64,000 nucleotides of DNA from Stictocephala bisonia (GCA_035578905.1 JAQJVL010000175.1:1153001-1217000), one strand, 5' to 3'. Positions 1 to 13,229 are shown, counted from the first letter of the stretch. Translations and numbers: made by a program. Notes: a model not told the origin generated them from the sequence alone.

Positions 1-984
1 AATAATTGCTTAAACATTGGCTGAATAGACTTTCAGCCAAAGGAAAAAGTTTGGCCACCCAATTATCAATATATAATAATAACAAAACAATGACTGTAGT
101 AAAGAATGTTAAAGACAAAAAAAATGTATAGAAAAATAAAAAATGACATTTCCAATAAGAATAATATAAAAACCTTTATCCCAAATGCATTTAAACTATT
201 TCATAAACTCACTTATACTAGTCAACCATATCGAAACCCACAAATTATTTTATAATTTATAACTTTTTTACGTGGAGTGGGCGAAGGCAATAAACAATCT
301 TGGAAGATACGAAAATCACTTCATTTCATCACTATAAGATGGAACTCGATAGAAATATAAACATTCCTAGTCCGCAAAAAGTTGATTATTTTGATTGTAA
401 TTTTTTGTTTTAATTTTTATGTTTAACATGTTAGTAAATGACTGTTCTGGTTTGGGTTATAATATGTTCTAATAACCTTATGTGAGAGAAATAAGGAAAG
501 AACGGGATAATGTGTAACGAATACTAAAGTAATTTGGCATATGTATAATCTAGGTTTATCCCTCTCTATATGATCCAACCATACACGCATAACACTAGTG
601 ACCCACCCACTCACCTCCTTCACTCACCCAACTACTCACCTATACAAGCACAGTGGTATTGATGGAGGTACAGGTAGAGAGTGTTAAGGTCTTTGATGCC
701 TGATCTATTGCGGGGAAAAATATACTACATTTACTAATTTGCGTGTAGCAGGCCGCAGGAGAGTGCCATTGACGAACTGCTAGGAAGGGCCTCCCATAAG
801 TTAAGAAAATAGTTCTATTTAGGCTGTACGGCAATATGTAATGATTAAAAATGGGGAAGCAGACAGAAGAATGTATAAAACGTCTCATTAGATATAATAT
901 GACAGTTTACTTTCATTTGAAACTAAATGATGGTACGTCATGGATAAAGTGAATGTACTGCGCTGGTAGTCTAGTATACATTCA
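1..984. other. AT-rich non-coding DNA
   Basis: No open frame here looks like a protein and no splice-flanked exon is visible. Around 598-660 lies a short stretch rich in CACCCACTCACC-type words, followed by AAGCACAGTGGTATTGATGG, which resembles the reverse complement of the minisatellite that starts near 985. The rest is simple AT-rich spacer. Confidence 0.6.
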
Positions 985-1269
985 GAGATTATCATCATAT
1001 AACTCTTCCACCCACAAGTCGCCATCACGTCTGCACATAAATGGGTGGGTAGTAGGGTCATCACCCTCCACGTATATGGGTGGGTGGTTGGGTAATCACC
1101 AATGCATGTATGTGGGAGAGAGGGAGAGTCATTTCCATTGGACGTTTGTAGATAGGTGGGAGGGTCATCACCACTGCAAGTTTACGAGACGGTGGAAGGG
1201 CAATCATCAATATATTTATGTAAGTGGGTGGGAAGGTCATTACCATTGCACGTAAACGAGACGGTGGAG
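985..1269. repeat. degenerate minisatellite, unit about 40-45 bp
   Basis: Successive imperfect units share the pattern ACGTATATGGGTGGGTGG, then GG(T/G)(A/C)ATCACCA, then (A/T)GCA(C/T)GT. About six units can be followed before the sequence runs into the gap at 1270. The open frames across this block on both strands are by-products of the repeat, not genes. The same word set recurs near 13.3, 24.3, 29.6 and 40.1 kb, so this is one member of a dispersed minisatellite family. The array probably continues into the gap, since tandem repeats are a common reason for assembly breaks. Confidence 0.7.
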
Positions 1270-1769
1270 NNNNNNNNNNNNNNNNNNNNNNNNNNNNNNN
1301 NNNNNNNNNNNNNNNNNNNNNNNNNNNNNNNNNNNNNNNNNNNNNNNNNNNNNNNNNNNNNNNNNNNNNNNNNNNNNNNNNNNNNNNNNNNNNNNNNNNN
1401 NNNNNNNNNNNNNNNNNNNNNNNNNNNNNNNNNNNNNNNNNNNNNNNNNNNNNNNNNNNNNNNNNNNNNNNNNNNNNNNNNNNNNNNNNNNNNNNNNNNN
1501 NNNNNNNNNNNNNNNNNNNNNNNNNNNNNNNNNNNNNNNNNNNNNNNNNNNNNNNNNNNNNNNNNNNNNNNNNNNNNNNNNNNNNNNNNNNNNNNNNNNN
1601 NNNNNNNNNNNNNNNNNNNNNNNNNNNNNNNNNNNNNNNNNNNNNNNNNNNNNNNNNNNNNNNNNNNNNNNNNNNNNNNNNNNNNNNNNNNNNNNNNNNN
1701 NNNNNNNNNNNNNNNNNNNNNNNNNNNNNNNNNNNNNNNNNNNNNNNNNNNNNNNNNNNNNNNNNNNNN
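1270..1769. other. assembly gap (500 N)
   Basis: An unbroken run of 500 N. It begins inside the minisatellite and ends in ordinary AT-rich sequence. A round number suggests an estimated or nominal gap size. Confidence 0.99.
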
Positions 1770-2255
1770 TTGTTTATGCCTTAAAAAAAATTTGTTTAGT
1801 AAGAGAGATAGGGGCAAAGCATATTCACATCCACGGCAATGCAGAAGAAAACAAAAACAGACACAAATTTGCCAGTGATACTGAACATTTGTGTGATGTG
1901 TTGTGTCTGTATTTGCTTTCTTTTGCATTGTGTAAGTGGATGTATTCTCAGGTTTTGCTGATACCCTATGTCCCCTTTCATACTAATTTCTGACCTAGTG
2001 CCCTTACACCAAACTTATTGCTTCCACATTTTGATGTTATTTTTGTTACCAAACCAACACTTGTTCTGCTGACTGTGACTGGTTTTCATTGTGTTCAGGA
2101 CGCAAAATTCTCTTGTATTATTAGTTAACTAGGGTCTATTAGACACTGATAAGCTTTGTTTGGTTCTTTAAAATCTAGATGTTCTTAGATTATGTAATTT
2201 GTAATTTACATTTATTTTTTTTTTATAAAAATTAAGTATACTTTTGTGATTCCAG

Positions 2256-2361
2256 AAAAAAAGAAAAACTTTAGAGCAATTAAGATTGGTCAATAATGAC
2301 TTGCATAAATCAGTTGCCAAACTACGGGAAAGAGCAAATGAGTTAAGTGCTTTTTCTCGTG
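2256..2361 (+). CDS. candidate internal exon, coiled-coil-like protein
   Basis: A strong acceptor (CTTTTGTGATTCCAG) is followed by 106 bases open in one frame only and then by a consensus donor (CGTG/GTAAGT). The exon enters at phase 0 and leaves at phase 1. It encodes 35 residues, beginning KKRKTLEQLRLVNNDLHKSV and continuing with AKLRERANELSAFSR. Leucines and charged residues are spaced as in an amphipathic helix or coiled coil. I do not recognise the family. The other two forward frames contain stops, which supports the choice of frame. No upstream exon is visible in the first 2.2 kb and part of that region is a gap. Splice signals and composition are the only support, so this could be a chance or dead exon. 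Confidence 0.45.
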
Positions 2362-5300
2362 GTAAGTTCAACCTTGGCCCCTTGTTGTTTATTTATTTGT
2401 AATATATCATTAATGATCTACCATCGTGAGTTTGCCAATATATATTGGTTTTTTTTTCTTACTTGCTGTTGATATCAAAATTATTGTTTATTTATATATT
2501 TTAACAGTGTCTTATAACAGAACAATTCCTTAACCAATATAATAAAGTTCAGTTTAAACCATTCTTGCTACATTACTACAAATTGCACATATAAATAACT
2601 ACATAACATAAAATAAATAAAAGTGCAAATGCAATATGTAAAGGAAACAATACGTAATAAAATATACAAAAATGAAAAGCAAAATTCCACAAAAATAAAA
2701 ACACAATATGACATTATATATCAATTGTTTACCATATTCCAGATTTAAATGAAATACATTAGATAAATTGACTTTTTATAACCCATAAATAAACAAGGGC
2801 AGTCCAACATGAAAAAATATTATATTTTTTCGATTTTTGGATTTTTATTGGTTAGTATTCTTGAAATTTCTCTTTACACTGGTATATAAACACTTGTCTT
2901 TATAGTAAAAAATATTGCAATGTCTTCAAAAAAATAAAGATGTAGAAGGTTCACAAGCTTTTTATGACAGATTTTCTACCTAAAAACATACCGCATCATA
3001 GAGGTTTGTTTCGCATAATGGCGCTGGGATATTTTCTAGATATTATACACAAAGGTATATTACATGTGTGTGTGGATGGGTCACCGACAACATATCTACA
3101 GCTGACGTTTGCTTTGTTGCATTCCGAATGACTGTCTGTTTGTGTTGCTATGGTTATGTTTACAAGTTTGAAGTTTGTAATTTGTGTTGTGATTACAAGT
3201 TTGTGTACTATTTTTTTACTGTAAGTAGTATTTTAGAATAGTAGTGGAGAATGGGAATAAGAAGAAGGTGGGGAACAAGCGGAAAGTTGCTATGCTATAA
3301 AACTATTAGAGTTAACAAGCAAAGCAAGTGCTAGGGGAATCTGAGGCCTAGGCCTAGTTCATGTGTTGTAACATCTAAACCCTATTTCAGCTCTAAAAAA
3401 AAATTGAATCCCAAACTTATTTATTTTACAGACAAAAAATAGCTCTCTTCAGTATGATATTGTTGATTTCAAGACAGTTTGACAAGTGTTCTTAGTGAGT
3501 AGCTCATTTAATAGTAAGTTAAAAAAACCTAGCCATAGGGGCTAATAAGATATTGCGGTCAATTTTTTTTGATATTTCCCGAAACTCTTTAGTTTTTTAA
3601 TTTTCGAACACATATCTCCCAAAATAAAAGTCCTATTGGTGTATGAAATTTTTAACTTGGTGTTCTTGAACTATAATTAGTTCCTCCCATGAGGGTTTTC
3701 TTAAAATGTCAATTAAATTCCATGTTACAAAATAAATTATTTTTTAAAAAATGCCAAAAAAAATTTAGTATTTTAATTTTTTTTGTAAAAAAATTTTTTA
3801 AATGTCTTTTACTAAATAAGCTCATGGTAGGAACTAGGCAAGGAAGTCCTCTTTAAAAATAAATACAATATTTTGATCTATCTCTGATAGATCCTGAGAA
3901 ATATGTTCCAAAGTTAACATTACGGCTCTTTATGGGAGTCGACTATGCCCTCTTATTGATTGTCAAAAATTACTTGTACTATCCTCGAGACTACTAAGTG
4001 ACATTCCTTTGCAATTTAATAAATAAAGTGTACAATCCTTTAAATTTGTTTTGAGTATTTTCCATTTTATTATACAACTATCTTAGCTTGTTTGGGCTAT
4101 GACCACCTAAACCCTTTCAGTGGGTGCTTCAAGTCATGGGGGAGCTCAGTTATGACCCTCTCTGAGGGAATTCTCTACCCTTTGCTTTTGAGATGGTCTT
4201 TGGTTCTCTCATGAAGTTATGAAATAACGGTCTTAAATCAGTCACTGTCTGGTCGATCCCAGGCTAAAAAGCCCTTGCAAGGAATGGTCTGTAAGGGGGA
4301 GCTTTTTGCCTTTGCGAGGGAGCTCTCTCAATGTGGCTCTTGAGGTGGATTTTTTCTTGCTAAAATCTCAACATCACAGCCATCTGCTTATGTGGAACAG
4401 CTCCACCTATAGTACTCTGTAGCTCTTGCCAGAGTTCACCCTTCTCGGCTTGTGAAATTAAACCTGTGCCTTAGTTTAGAGATGTTTACTGTTTTTCTGT
4501 GATGATGGATTGAGATCAAGAAATAGTAGGTGAACAATTCATTTTTAAACAATATATCTTTTTATTTAAAATTTGATTAGCAGTTTCTATGCTATAGTCT
4601 TAATATGCTGATCTACATTGAACATGCTGGTGTACGGCGTGCTTTTCTGGCCTGTGTTTACATATAGTAAAAATTTAGAAAATTTTTCAATGTCCTTTTT
4701 TAAAAAAATCCATTTTCTGAAAAAAAATTCAAAGATAAGGGCAAAATTTTAGAGACAAAACTATCATAGTTAATCCCCGACTAAGAAAAGGTCACTTGAT
4801 TTGAAATTTAATATATCTTTATGTACCCACCCTCCACAAAACTGGGGAGACAGATTACACCAAATCAGAGGGGAACAAGATTTTAATAAAAATAGATTAA
4901 ATTGCCTACTATAAGGAAAACACATGTTGGCTAACCGAGTAAGAGGATGGTTTGGGCCAGTTGAATTTTCATACACACAACTATTTGGTGATATCACACT
5001 AGCCCTTGGAGTTCGGTTTTGCTCTAAATGTATTAATTTCGAGTTGGACAATTCTAAATTACATAATTCAGTCATTTAAGTGATTTTTGGATCTCACTTA
5101 AAGGCTAGAATAAGAATCTTTGAGGGAAACCTCAGATTGTTTGATACACATTCTGATGGACAGTTAGATATGTATAGTTTATTAATTATAAAATGGGTTT
5201 TCTATTATTTATTTTTGCTTTGCATACATTTCAGTAATGTTAAATATGTAAATATTTGTTGCATATTTTTATTAAGTGTCCATAAAATTTATCTTTAACT

Positions 5301-7234
5301 CTAAAAGGTTAAATTAATTGATTTTAAGTATTTGGCCATTTATTATGTTCTATGTTTGTAACTGTATAGTCAAATTTACAGCTAGTTAATTATCCAAACA
5401 TTAAATTTGGTATATAAAACTTTAAATTTTTCGCAGGAGTTGGTTAAGCCAATAAAACGAGATATATAAAATTTATATTCGAATTTATTATTGTAAAGAA
5501 ATTATTTTATTTTTACAAATTTCATTGCTATTTCATAGGACACTTGGGATCTGGGAAAGATCCAAATCCGTAGGAATTTTCTAAACTACATTGACAACCA
5601 ACACAAGTTGGGAAATTCAAGAATTTAAGGTTGTTAATCATAGTTTTTGAAAAAGTGAAGCTGTGTGAGACCTGGACGGAACATTAGACTGAACAAACCA
5701 AAGCGGATGAGTGTCCTTTATTGTGAGTTCAAAATAACTGACTGCTTTACGGGCATCAGATACGTGAGTGGACTAAGCCGTTAAACTTTTACACTACCGG
5801 CATCGCGGGCATATATAAAAATTACTGGCTTAGCAGAACAAATGTCATAATTAAACAATTATTTAGAGACGCATAAATGGAATATATAGAATCGGCAACG
5901 GTAATTATACCATATTTTACAAATAAAAATCAATATATAACTTGTAGAGCGGGGTTTTTTAAATATTTATGGGGTCCAACTGACTGACTTTGTGCGCATT
6001 ACAGCATTTTCGGAGTGACGTGGCTTCCGCGGTTGACGGCCTTATAGAGGTGGTATATTATTTATTGTTGATTGTGTTAATGTGTGGTAAACTGTAGATG
6101 ATAAATCAGCTTTTGGCATGAAATATTGTAAGGTTTATTAACTACTATCAGCCAAATAAAAGTTCTATATTGGTGGAACTCTTACGTTTTTCTAAGAGTT
6201 ATTTTTTTCTTTGGTCAAAAATATACGATTTTGGCATTTTCTTGAGTGTGAAATATATAAAAAATCAAAATAGCCATTTTTTAGGCAATTTATCACTGAA
6301 CATAAAATATATCTACTTTATAATTGTAATTATTTATTTGAAGACAGGAATTATATGTGCGACCTAAAAATCTTAATATATTCTTCAACCTTTTGTAGCC
6401 ATTACACGTTATTCTAGAAAAACATTTTTGAAAGCCTGTTTAACATAATAAGTAATAATATAAATATTATATTTGTAAACTAGAATATCTAGGCTTTTCA
6501 TCATTAAAATATATTAAATGTTTACGGGCTTTTCTTTATTTCTCAATAAAAATGTTGTTGTGGGTTTGGTTATTAAAATTTGTAAAAGAGTTAGAACATA
6601 TAGAGGGAAAATTGTATATCAATATCAGATTGATCACCTTCAGATTTCACTAACGGTCTTCATTATTAAATATCATCGTTCTAGATGTAATCACTCTTTC
6701 CAAGTACGGGTCATTGTAAACAAACACAAACATACATAACAACACCTTCAGCCAAGCGACGCAGCTGGTGTTCACTTGAAATTAAAATATTAATAAGTAT
6801 AAAAAGTTTTTCGCCAAATGGAGCCAATTATATTACCATGTAGGCCCTTAGAATCCAGTGGTATTCGATTTCAGTATGAATATATTTATTAGTTAACCGG
6901 TAAAATTGATTGAACAAAGGGAATACGATATCCGATAGAAAATCAATCGACTGCATCTTTCTAGGCGACATTTCGTATCGATAGACATCTATCGGATGGC
7001 ACCCACAGAGGGTTTTTTTAAAGAACATTAGCTTATTAGGACTGTGTAAAAGAAATATAGCTTTAATTCAACTGCCTTATAGCGTTGTGAATTCCTATTC
7101 TATTATGTTGTCTGTCTCTTTTTCACTTGCTGATGAAGAAGTGACCTGACTGCGGGGCAAAATTTTTTTTTGACTTTAATATCTTTGTTTATGTTGCCAA
7201 TATCATTAAATCAGGTATGATAAAGGGGAAAAGT
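2362..7234. other. long AT-rich non-coding stretch
   Basis: No convincing coding sequence. It would be the first part of a long intron if the exon at 2256 is real. There is a somewhat less AT-rich patch at 4060-4460 with no recognisable RNA gene or protein. Long poly-A/T-rich stretches at 3550-3800 and 4660-4760 look like old repeat sequence, but I could not find paired termini. Confidence 0.5.
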
Positions 7235-7375
7235 GTAGTGGCCTTCTACAGGCAGTTATTTTCTGACATAAGATACTAAGTTGCTTATCTTGTGCGCCAG
7301 ATATTGTTGTTGGATTGCTTCTGTTTATCAGCACTTCATATGCTGAAACATTCCTGAAATGAAAGCTTAGTTCTC
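7235..7375 (-). mobile_element. internal fragment of hAT-B family
   Basis: The block with GTGGCCTTCTACAGGCAG and CTGTTTATCAGCACTTC, ending CTGAAACATTCCTGAAATG, matches the reverse complement of roughly 36850-36985 inside the hAT-B element, with moderate divergence. No termini are kept, so this is an old truncated copy. Confidence 0.6.
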
Positions 7376-8379
7376 GTCCGCTTAAGGTAGGTTTGTATGG
7401 GGACTCTGAGAGCAGAATTTTTAGGGGGTTTGGGAGGGAACGAGAGGGAAATTGATTTCATCCCTAGAATTTTAGGTGAGGGAACGGATGACGAAGTAAT
7501 TAATATCCTTCCCACAAATTTCCGAAGAAATTTTCGGAGGGAATTTTTCCCAGCTTATCATACATTAATTTTCAAACTTAGTAGATAAAACAAATAAACG
7601 AATCATTTTACTGTAATAATAATTTATTGGTAAGTGATCTAGGTAGGAATTAACCGTAAGTTATGGCACTTTTAATGCTCGCACTCTTAGTTTTATTAAA
7701 TCTTTTTTATATTTTGCCCTGCATCCACAAAACAGAAAAAGAATTCAAACAGGTTCTCTAGCCCTAAACAATAACAGATTACACACTTCATAAACAAATC
7801 AATCTACATCTGTATATAACTGGAATGAAAATTGCTAACAAGTGAAATAAAAGAATGGTTGTAGTTACATTTTACATTGACCCATTTTAATTTAAAATCA
7901 TCATAAAAAACTAGTCATGGATGAATTCTTCATTTAATTAACTGAACTACTATTATAAATAGGAACTGAAGTTTGCACACAGAAGCCAGACTTCTTGGCG
8001 TAGATCCCTGTCCTTATCTCCCCCCCCCCCCCAAATCCTCACGGTTAAACTTAGTAATTATTACTGCACGTGTATTGACTATTGTAGAGATGTGCATTTG
8101 TTTTAATTCTATAAATAACTGCCGCTGTAGTCATAAGAAAGCAACCTCTATTTTCTTCTCTGTGAGATTTGTCAACTAATCATCACAATGACTGGTCCGA
8201 TCCTTGTTTATCTGGTTGTTTCTGATCACGGATCAGCGATAGCTTTTGGGCAAAAGCTGGATCAAGGGATTCTACGATTTAAGGCGTCAATGCAATGGTA
8301 TTGTTTTCAAAATTGTCTTTGTTTTTCAGCAAAAAAATTGATTTAGTATACGCCATAAAAGTGGATCTGATGTTATTTT
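7376..8379. other. non-coding DNA with a poly-C tract
   Basis: No coding sequence that I can support. A run of 13 C lies at 8020-8032. The segment 7400-7560 is purine-rich and contains an inverted AAATTTCCGAAG / TTTTCGGAGGGAATTT region; it is probably an old transposon end, but I found no partner. Confidence 0.4.
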
Positions 8380-9245
8380 ATTCAAGTATAACGTGGTTAT
8401 TAATTAACCGGAAATAGCTCTGGTGAATTATAATCAAATTTGTACATCTAATGCCAAAAAACCAGTGTTTAATGGGTATCGATAGTAGAAGTAATTTATA
8501 TAATGTGTGTGACACCTAAATATAAATTTAAAAGTCGGTTACGATTTCAATTTTTATTTTTCTTATAACATATTATGATATGTAAACATTGTTTGCACGG
8601 AGCTCCACCTCCTTTGATCATGCTTGTGTTGCCAATCGAAAACTACTTCATGATACACATTGAAAGAAAAGAAATCTTTTCATCACGAGGAATTTATGAC
8701 GTATTGGGACTAGTGTCAACGTTATACGTATCGGCAAATGGATGCTATAGCCAGACGAGATGCAATCTGATTATCAGCTACCCATGGCCAGTCTGGGGAA
8801 AGGCGTGATACTTAGGTAAGATTGTGCAGCCTAATTATTAATTTGATGATAATGAAACATGTTGTATCGATAAAGTTTCCGGTTCAATAAAAATTATGGT
8901 TCCGTAGTGCTTAATTCAGTCCTGTTGATTATCAGAAGAGATTTGGATTGAATTGATTTTGCTATTTAAAACGATGTGTTGTAGGATCAATTATGATCTT
9001 GGGAATAGTTCACTGAGGTTACAATATCTATTGTTTTTCGTTTGTGGTAATTCATGTTACAATACTCAAGACTGTGTTACTTTCTAATTCCTAGTCCTGG
9101 AACAATCTGGTTCGTCAGTGTTTGGAATCTAGAGAACGAAATTTAATCGTGGAGTGTCGCGCTGCGCAAATGTCACATGCACTATTTGGCGATCTAAAGT
9201 GTTCACAAAACAAATTATTAATTGACATTCGCTAGGATAAATCTA
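8380..9245 (-). mobile_element. degenerate, end-less copy of hAT-A
   Basis: Read on the minus strand, several blocks match hAT-A in the same order. CACTTTAGATCGCCAAA near 9200 corresponds to 25257-25275. AGCTGATAATCAG with GCATCTCGTC near 8750-8780 corresponds to 25621-25648. CTATTTCCGGTTA near 8410-8425 corresponds to 28897-28912. In hAT-A the pogo insertion lies between the second and third blocks; here they are joined directly, so this copy shows the empty site. Neither hAT terminus is recognisable. Confidence 0.55.
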
Positions 9246-9756
9246 CTTATTTTTTTACAATTGATAATAAATAAATATTGTTACGTCGCACGATACTTGA
9301 TACGCCATCACAATTATTTTATTGATATGATACGATATTTTCTTCTGTCAAATTCATTGGATGATCTCCCTACTCAGTTTAAACACCAAAACGGATTCAC
9401 AATAACCTCACGGGAATTATACCGTTTAATTTCAATTCGGGAAACGAGCAGGAAACAGTCCATTGTATCGTTACAACATGAGAGAAATGTGACTCCTTTG
9501 CCATGGGAAGGAAGATTTGTCTGTTTTGTTGGACAGGAAAGTGCTGTTTTACGGTTGGGAGCAAGAGTGTTGGATTGATTGATTTTATCGTGGTACTGAC
9601 CATACATAAACAAACATTGGATTATAGGCCCACTCAGTTTTCGTTCATTATCATTTGGGGTTTCGGTCAATCCGTCGTGTCCTATTACTAGATTATGGTT
9701 ATTTAGGTATCATAGATCTCTAGGTAATATGTCTCGAATTTAATATTCTTTTTTAG

Positions 9757-9891
9757 CAATACAGTGATCCGAATATCTCGTTCACTATAGATGAACCTTG
9801 TCGAGAATGTAACGGGTCGTTTGAGATCGTCACTAATTTCGATGTCGACCCCAACTTGCCGTTGACCTTCAACTGTCAGTCTGTCTCGTAA
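9757..9891 (+). CDS. candidate terminal exon, Cys-containing protein end
   Basis: A clean acceptor (TTAATATTCTTTTTTAG) is followed by 44 open codons and TAA. The peptide starts QYSDPNISFTIDEPCRECNG and ends LPLTFNCQSVS. The three cysteines (residues 15, 18 and 40 of the exon) and the polar, acidic make-up resemble a secreted or extracellular protein tail. Base composition is clearly more CG-rich than its surroundings, as expected for constrained coding sequence. I do not recognise the family. No upstream exon could be fixed: an in-frame chance stretch at 9222-9578 has no good junction to it. A polyadenylation signal is not obvious until AATAAA words near 10275-10295. It may instead be a gene fragment carried in repeat DNA, because it sits near the degenerate hAT-A copy. 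Confidence 0.45.
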   Translation, partial: QYSDPNISFTIDEPCRECNGSFEIVTNFDVDPNLPLTFNCQSVS

Positions 9892-12758
9892 ACTTCACTG
9901 CCATTGTCGTCGAATGATAAGCGCAATTGGAAATGGACTATTTAATTTCAATGCTGGTCAATCCGAGAACCACCTAGTTCTATCAGATAATTGTACGTTT
10001 TTCCTTTCACTGTATTTAATTTGATTGAAAAAAATCTGAACCTTGTCCACTGTATGTCGATTATACGTGTTTTTTTTGAGATTTTCGAACTATTTAGTCA
10101 TTTTTTTAAGTCATTTTTTTAAGTATATTTTTATGTTTTTTTACATTTTACAGTAATCGACATAGTCAACAATATACATACATAACACATAATATAAATA
10201 ATCATTATTATACATGTGAACACAATACAGACATGAAAGGACTATTTTCTGCATTAATTAAATCAGGTTTTTTAATAAATACTTATACATAAATAAAGAA
10301 CAAATATAACTGTTTTAATTCAAAAAAAAATAAAACACATTATACACATTATAGTTATTAAACAAGGTGAAAGTGATGAAGGAATTCTTTATGATTGTGG
10401 TCTTAATTATTCTTAGTGAGAAAAATTATTGTCAATTATGAATAGAAAGATTTTATTTTATAACATAGTCTGTAGAGAGTGTTTTTGAATTGGTTTATTG
10501 TTACATTGTGATGCTTGTCAGGTAAATCGATTGGAAAACTGAACACTGAAAAAATTACAGATCATTTTTCTGGTTTAATGACGTCTAGTGAAAAGGAAGG
10601 GGTGTTGAGAGATGAATGGTACTTGTATTATGGGTATGAAAATTCTGATCTTATAGGGAGGTTATTTTAAATTTTCTTTTGCATGAATGTAGTCAGTTAG
10701 TAATTTTACATACTTTGGTCTGTCATTTTTTGTAGAATTTTGAAATGTTCCCTACAGGATTCTATTTGTTTAAACCCTAATATACATACTAAACGCCTTT
10801 TTTTGCAATTTTAAACACAGATCTGCACCTACTGTAACTGCCCAAAACAGGATGATACCATATTGCAGATTGTGTTATGATAAAAAAGCATAAGATGAAT
10901 TAAAGTAATTAATTTCTTCACTGATATTATTTTTTAATTTACTTAGTAATATAAATGGACACGATGCTTAATTTGTTACATATCGAGTTTGTTTGTTCGT
11001 TCCAGTAAGTTCCGTATCAATTTGTATCCCTAATAGCTTAACATGATGATTTCGTTTTGTTAGGCTTTAAGATCAAATTTTAATCTTGTGCGGTTTTTTG
11101 ATGTGATTTATCTTTAACTGATTGCAGCCGTTTTTGTGGTTACTGCAGAAGAACCATGTTTCGGCACAATCTTTTTTCAACATGTCTTAATTTTTTTTTT
11201 CAAAAATGGTTGCGTTCAATTTTGGATCTGATACGATACAAGTGAGTGTGTCTCAATTACTCGAGTATCAGTATTGTTTTACATGGCATACTTAATTATG
11301 ATCAAGAATCCGTCTAATATATGTGATGTAAATTGAAAAGGACAAGAAGACAGAAAACTTGAGGTACTCACCTTTTTGATTTTTAACAGTTGTTCATTTC
11401 TATCGTTTGATCTGGACCTAATTGAAGTCGATTGCTTAAATAAGAACGCAATAGGTTAAGAGAGGCCCCCAGCAACACCATAGTGAGATAGTCTTTTCAA
11501 TTAATATATCATGAAAGGTACCGAGGTCAAATGCCTTTACCCTCAGATCATTTTAGAGTTGCACTTGAAAAATTTTTGTTATCAAAGTTGTCCTATAGGG
11601 TGTAATTTAAATGTTGAAGAGCTTTTTAATAGTACTTAGGTCTTGAGCGAAATCCAAATTTTTTCAGAAAAGTTGTTTGTTTCTTTTAAGAAAATCATAA
11701 ATTATAATTGTCTAAGTAGGCAATACTCAAAACAATTTAGAAAATACTGGTAGAAGAGATTTTGGGTCTGTGTTGTCTCAGGGATCCGATTTATTACTTT
11801 TTATAAATTAGGGACAGTTTCACTAATTTTTCAGTCAATCCGGGGTGGACTCATTACACCCTCTCCTTAACTTTACCTTGTTCAAAAATATAATGTAGAT
11901 GGTTGCACTAGTTGGTTACATCTTAGAATAAAACATTGAAAAAACTATCGAATGGATTTCCCGAGATCGTAACATTAAGTCCTTACCATTGCAGGATGGA
12001 GAATTATAATTTCCCGGGGAATTCCCGAAATTTCGAGGTGGAACCCCTCCCATCCCTTGCCATTAAGTTTTCTGAAACCGGAACCTGCAGAACGATAGGA
12101 TTTTCCCAATGGTGTCGGTTTCTCCTGGTTATTTTGTCAAGAAACCCAGATAGATACCGAGAATCGACTCTTTTGGGAAGCACCCGATTCCATATAGAAA
12201 TGAACTATATTGTCTTCTTAAAATCTTTTTCCTTGTATTACTAACTTGGGTATTGACAAAATAGTGTAGCGATATAAAAATATTGGACATTAATGTTTTG
12301 GCAAAGTCGTTTCATCACACGGGCTGATGGCGACTAAAAATTTTTAATTTTGAGCTTTCCATATATTTATCAGGACCTTATCTGTTCTATTTGAGCGCAG
12401 TCATTTATGATTTTCATCTGTGTGAACTGGTCGTATTGTGCGTATCAAAAATTTTATTTTAAATTGTCCATTCATCTAAGATTTAATTTACACTGCACAG
12501 TCACAAAAATAAGTTAAAAAAATATATATTCAGTCATTAAGATAGGTTTTTAATTTATAAGGGTGTTGAAAAAGTATGGAAGCACCTTCATTATCTGGTA
12601 AATGGGTCCAGATAAATAACTGAGATTTAGTATAGAACTCTGTAGAAAAGTTTTTTTTTTTAATCTTTGATGAGTTGTCCTGAGTATCCTAGAACTTAGG
12701 CTTAAATGGCTGTTGTCATAACTAGAATCTATTTTTTTGGTGACAAAGAACGTCAAGG
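9892..12758. other. AT-rich non-coding DNA
   Basis: No supported gene. A 149-base stretch at 10522-10670 follows a CAG and stays open for 49 codons to TAA (starting GKSIGKLNTEKITDHFSG with the split codon), but there is nothing to join it to. The 11936-12244 interval is open but contains repeated TTTCCCGG(G)AATTCCC-like words and looks like decayed repeat sequence, not a gene. Confidence 0.4.
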
Positions 12759-12924
12759 AGCTATCTACATTTTGTTACAAGATGGACCAACGTTTTCGCC
12801 CATTCTGCGATGTGGCATTTCAGGGGTATCGCTGAGAGCCTGATTGATATCACTGGGAGGATGCCACCATTGCCTGCATGGGCGAAACGTTTGGTCATCT
12901 TATTATCGAGTAAAGTAGATAGCT
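12759..12924. repeat. 166-bp foldback repeat (small MITE-like)
   Basis: Arms 12759-12803 and 12878-12924 are imperfect inverted copies. They begin AGCTATCTAC / GTAGATAGCT and both contain the GTTTCGCCCAT / ATGGGCGAAAC core. The loop also carries GATGTGGCAT against ATGCCACCAT. No clear target-site duplication flanks it, so the exact ends and superfamily are uncertain. Confidence 0.65.
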
Positions 12925-13229
12925 CATTGACTCGGTTGTCATGGGAAAATATAGATTCCAGTCAAAACATGGAGTATGTTCTCTAATTAGAATCTGGTAA
13001 CATAACAAATGCGTTGTAAATTTGCATTTAGAATATCTATATATATACTTCGCAGGGAGTACAGCGTCGTATGTTAGTCGATTTTAGGTGTAACAATAAA
13101 AGAATGTTTTTAGCGAATATGTGTTTTGTGTTTCGTTATTGGTACTAACGCCATAATAGAGATTACAATAAGCTACGTGTAGTTTATTTAAGCCCACTAT
13201 AAAACTCTTTTACGTAATAAAACCACGCA

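Noticed and set aside
1156..1928. Long open frames through the first gap on both strands
   Set aside because: Most of their length is N; the readable parts are minisatellite and AT-rich DNA.
4060..4460. Less AT-rich block with GGTCGATCCCAGGCT, resembling a tRNA B box
   Set aside because: No A box, cloverleaf arms or SINE tail can be drawn around it.
9222..9691. Plus-strand frames of 118 and 62 codons before the 9757 exon
   Set aside because: No junction in the right phase to 9757, and part of the region matches degenerate hAT-A.
11936..12244. 102-codon plus-strand frame
   Set aside because: Contains repeated TTCCCGGGAATTCCC-like words and no protein motif; more likely an old transposon end.
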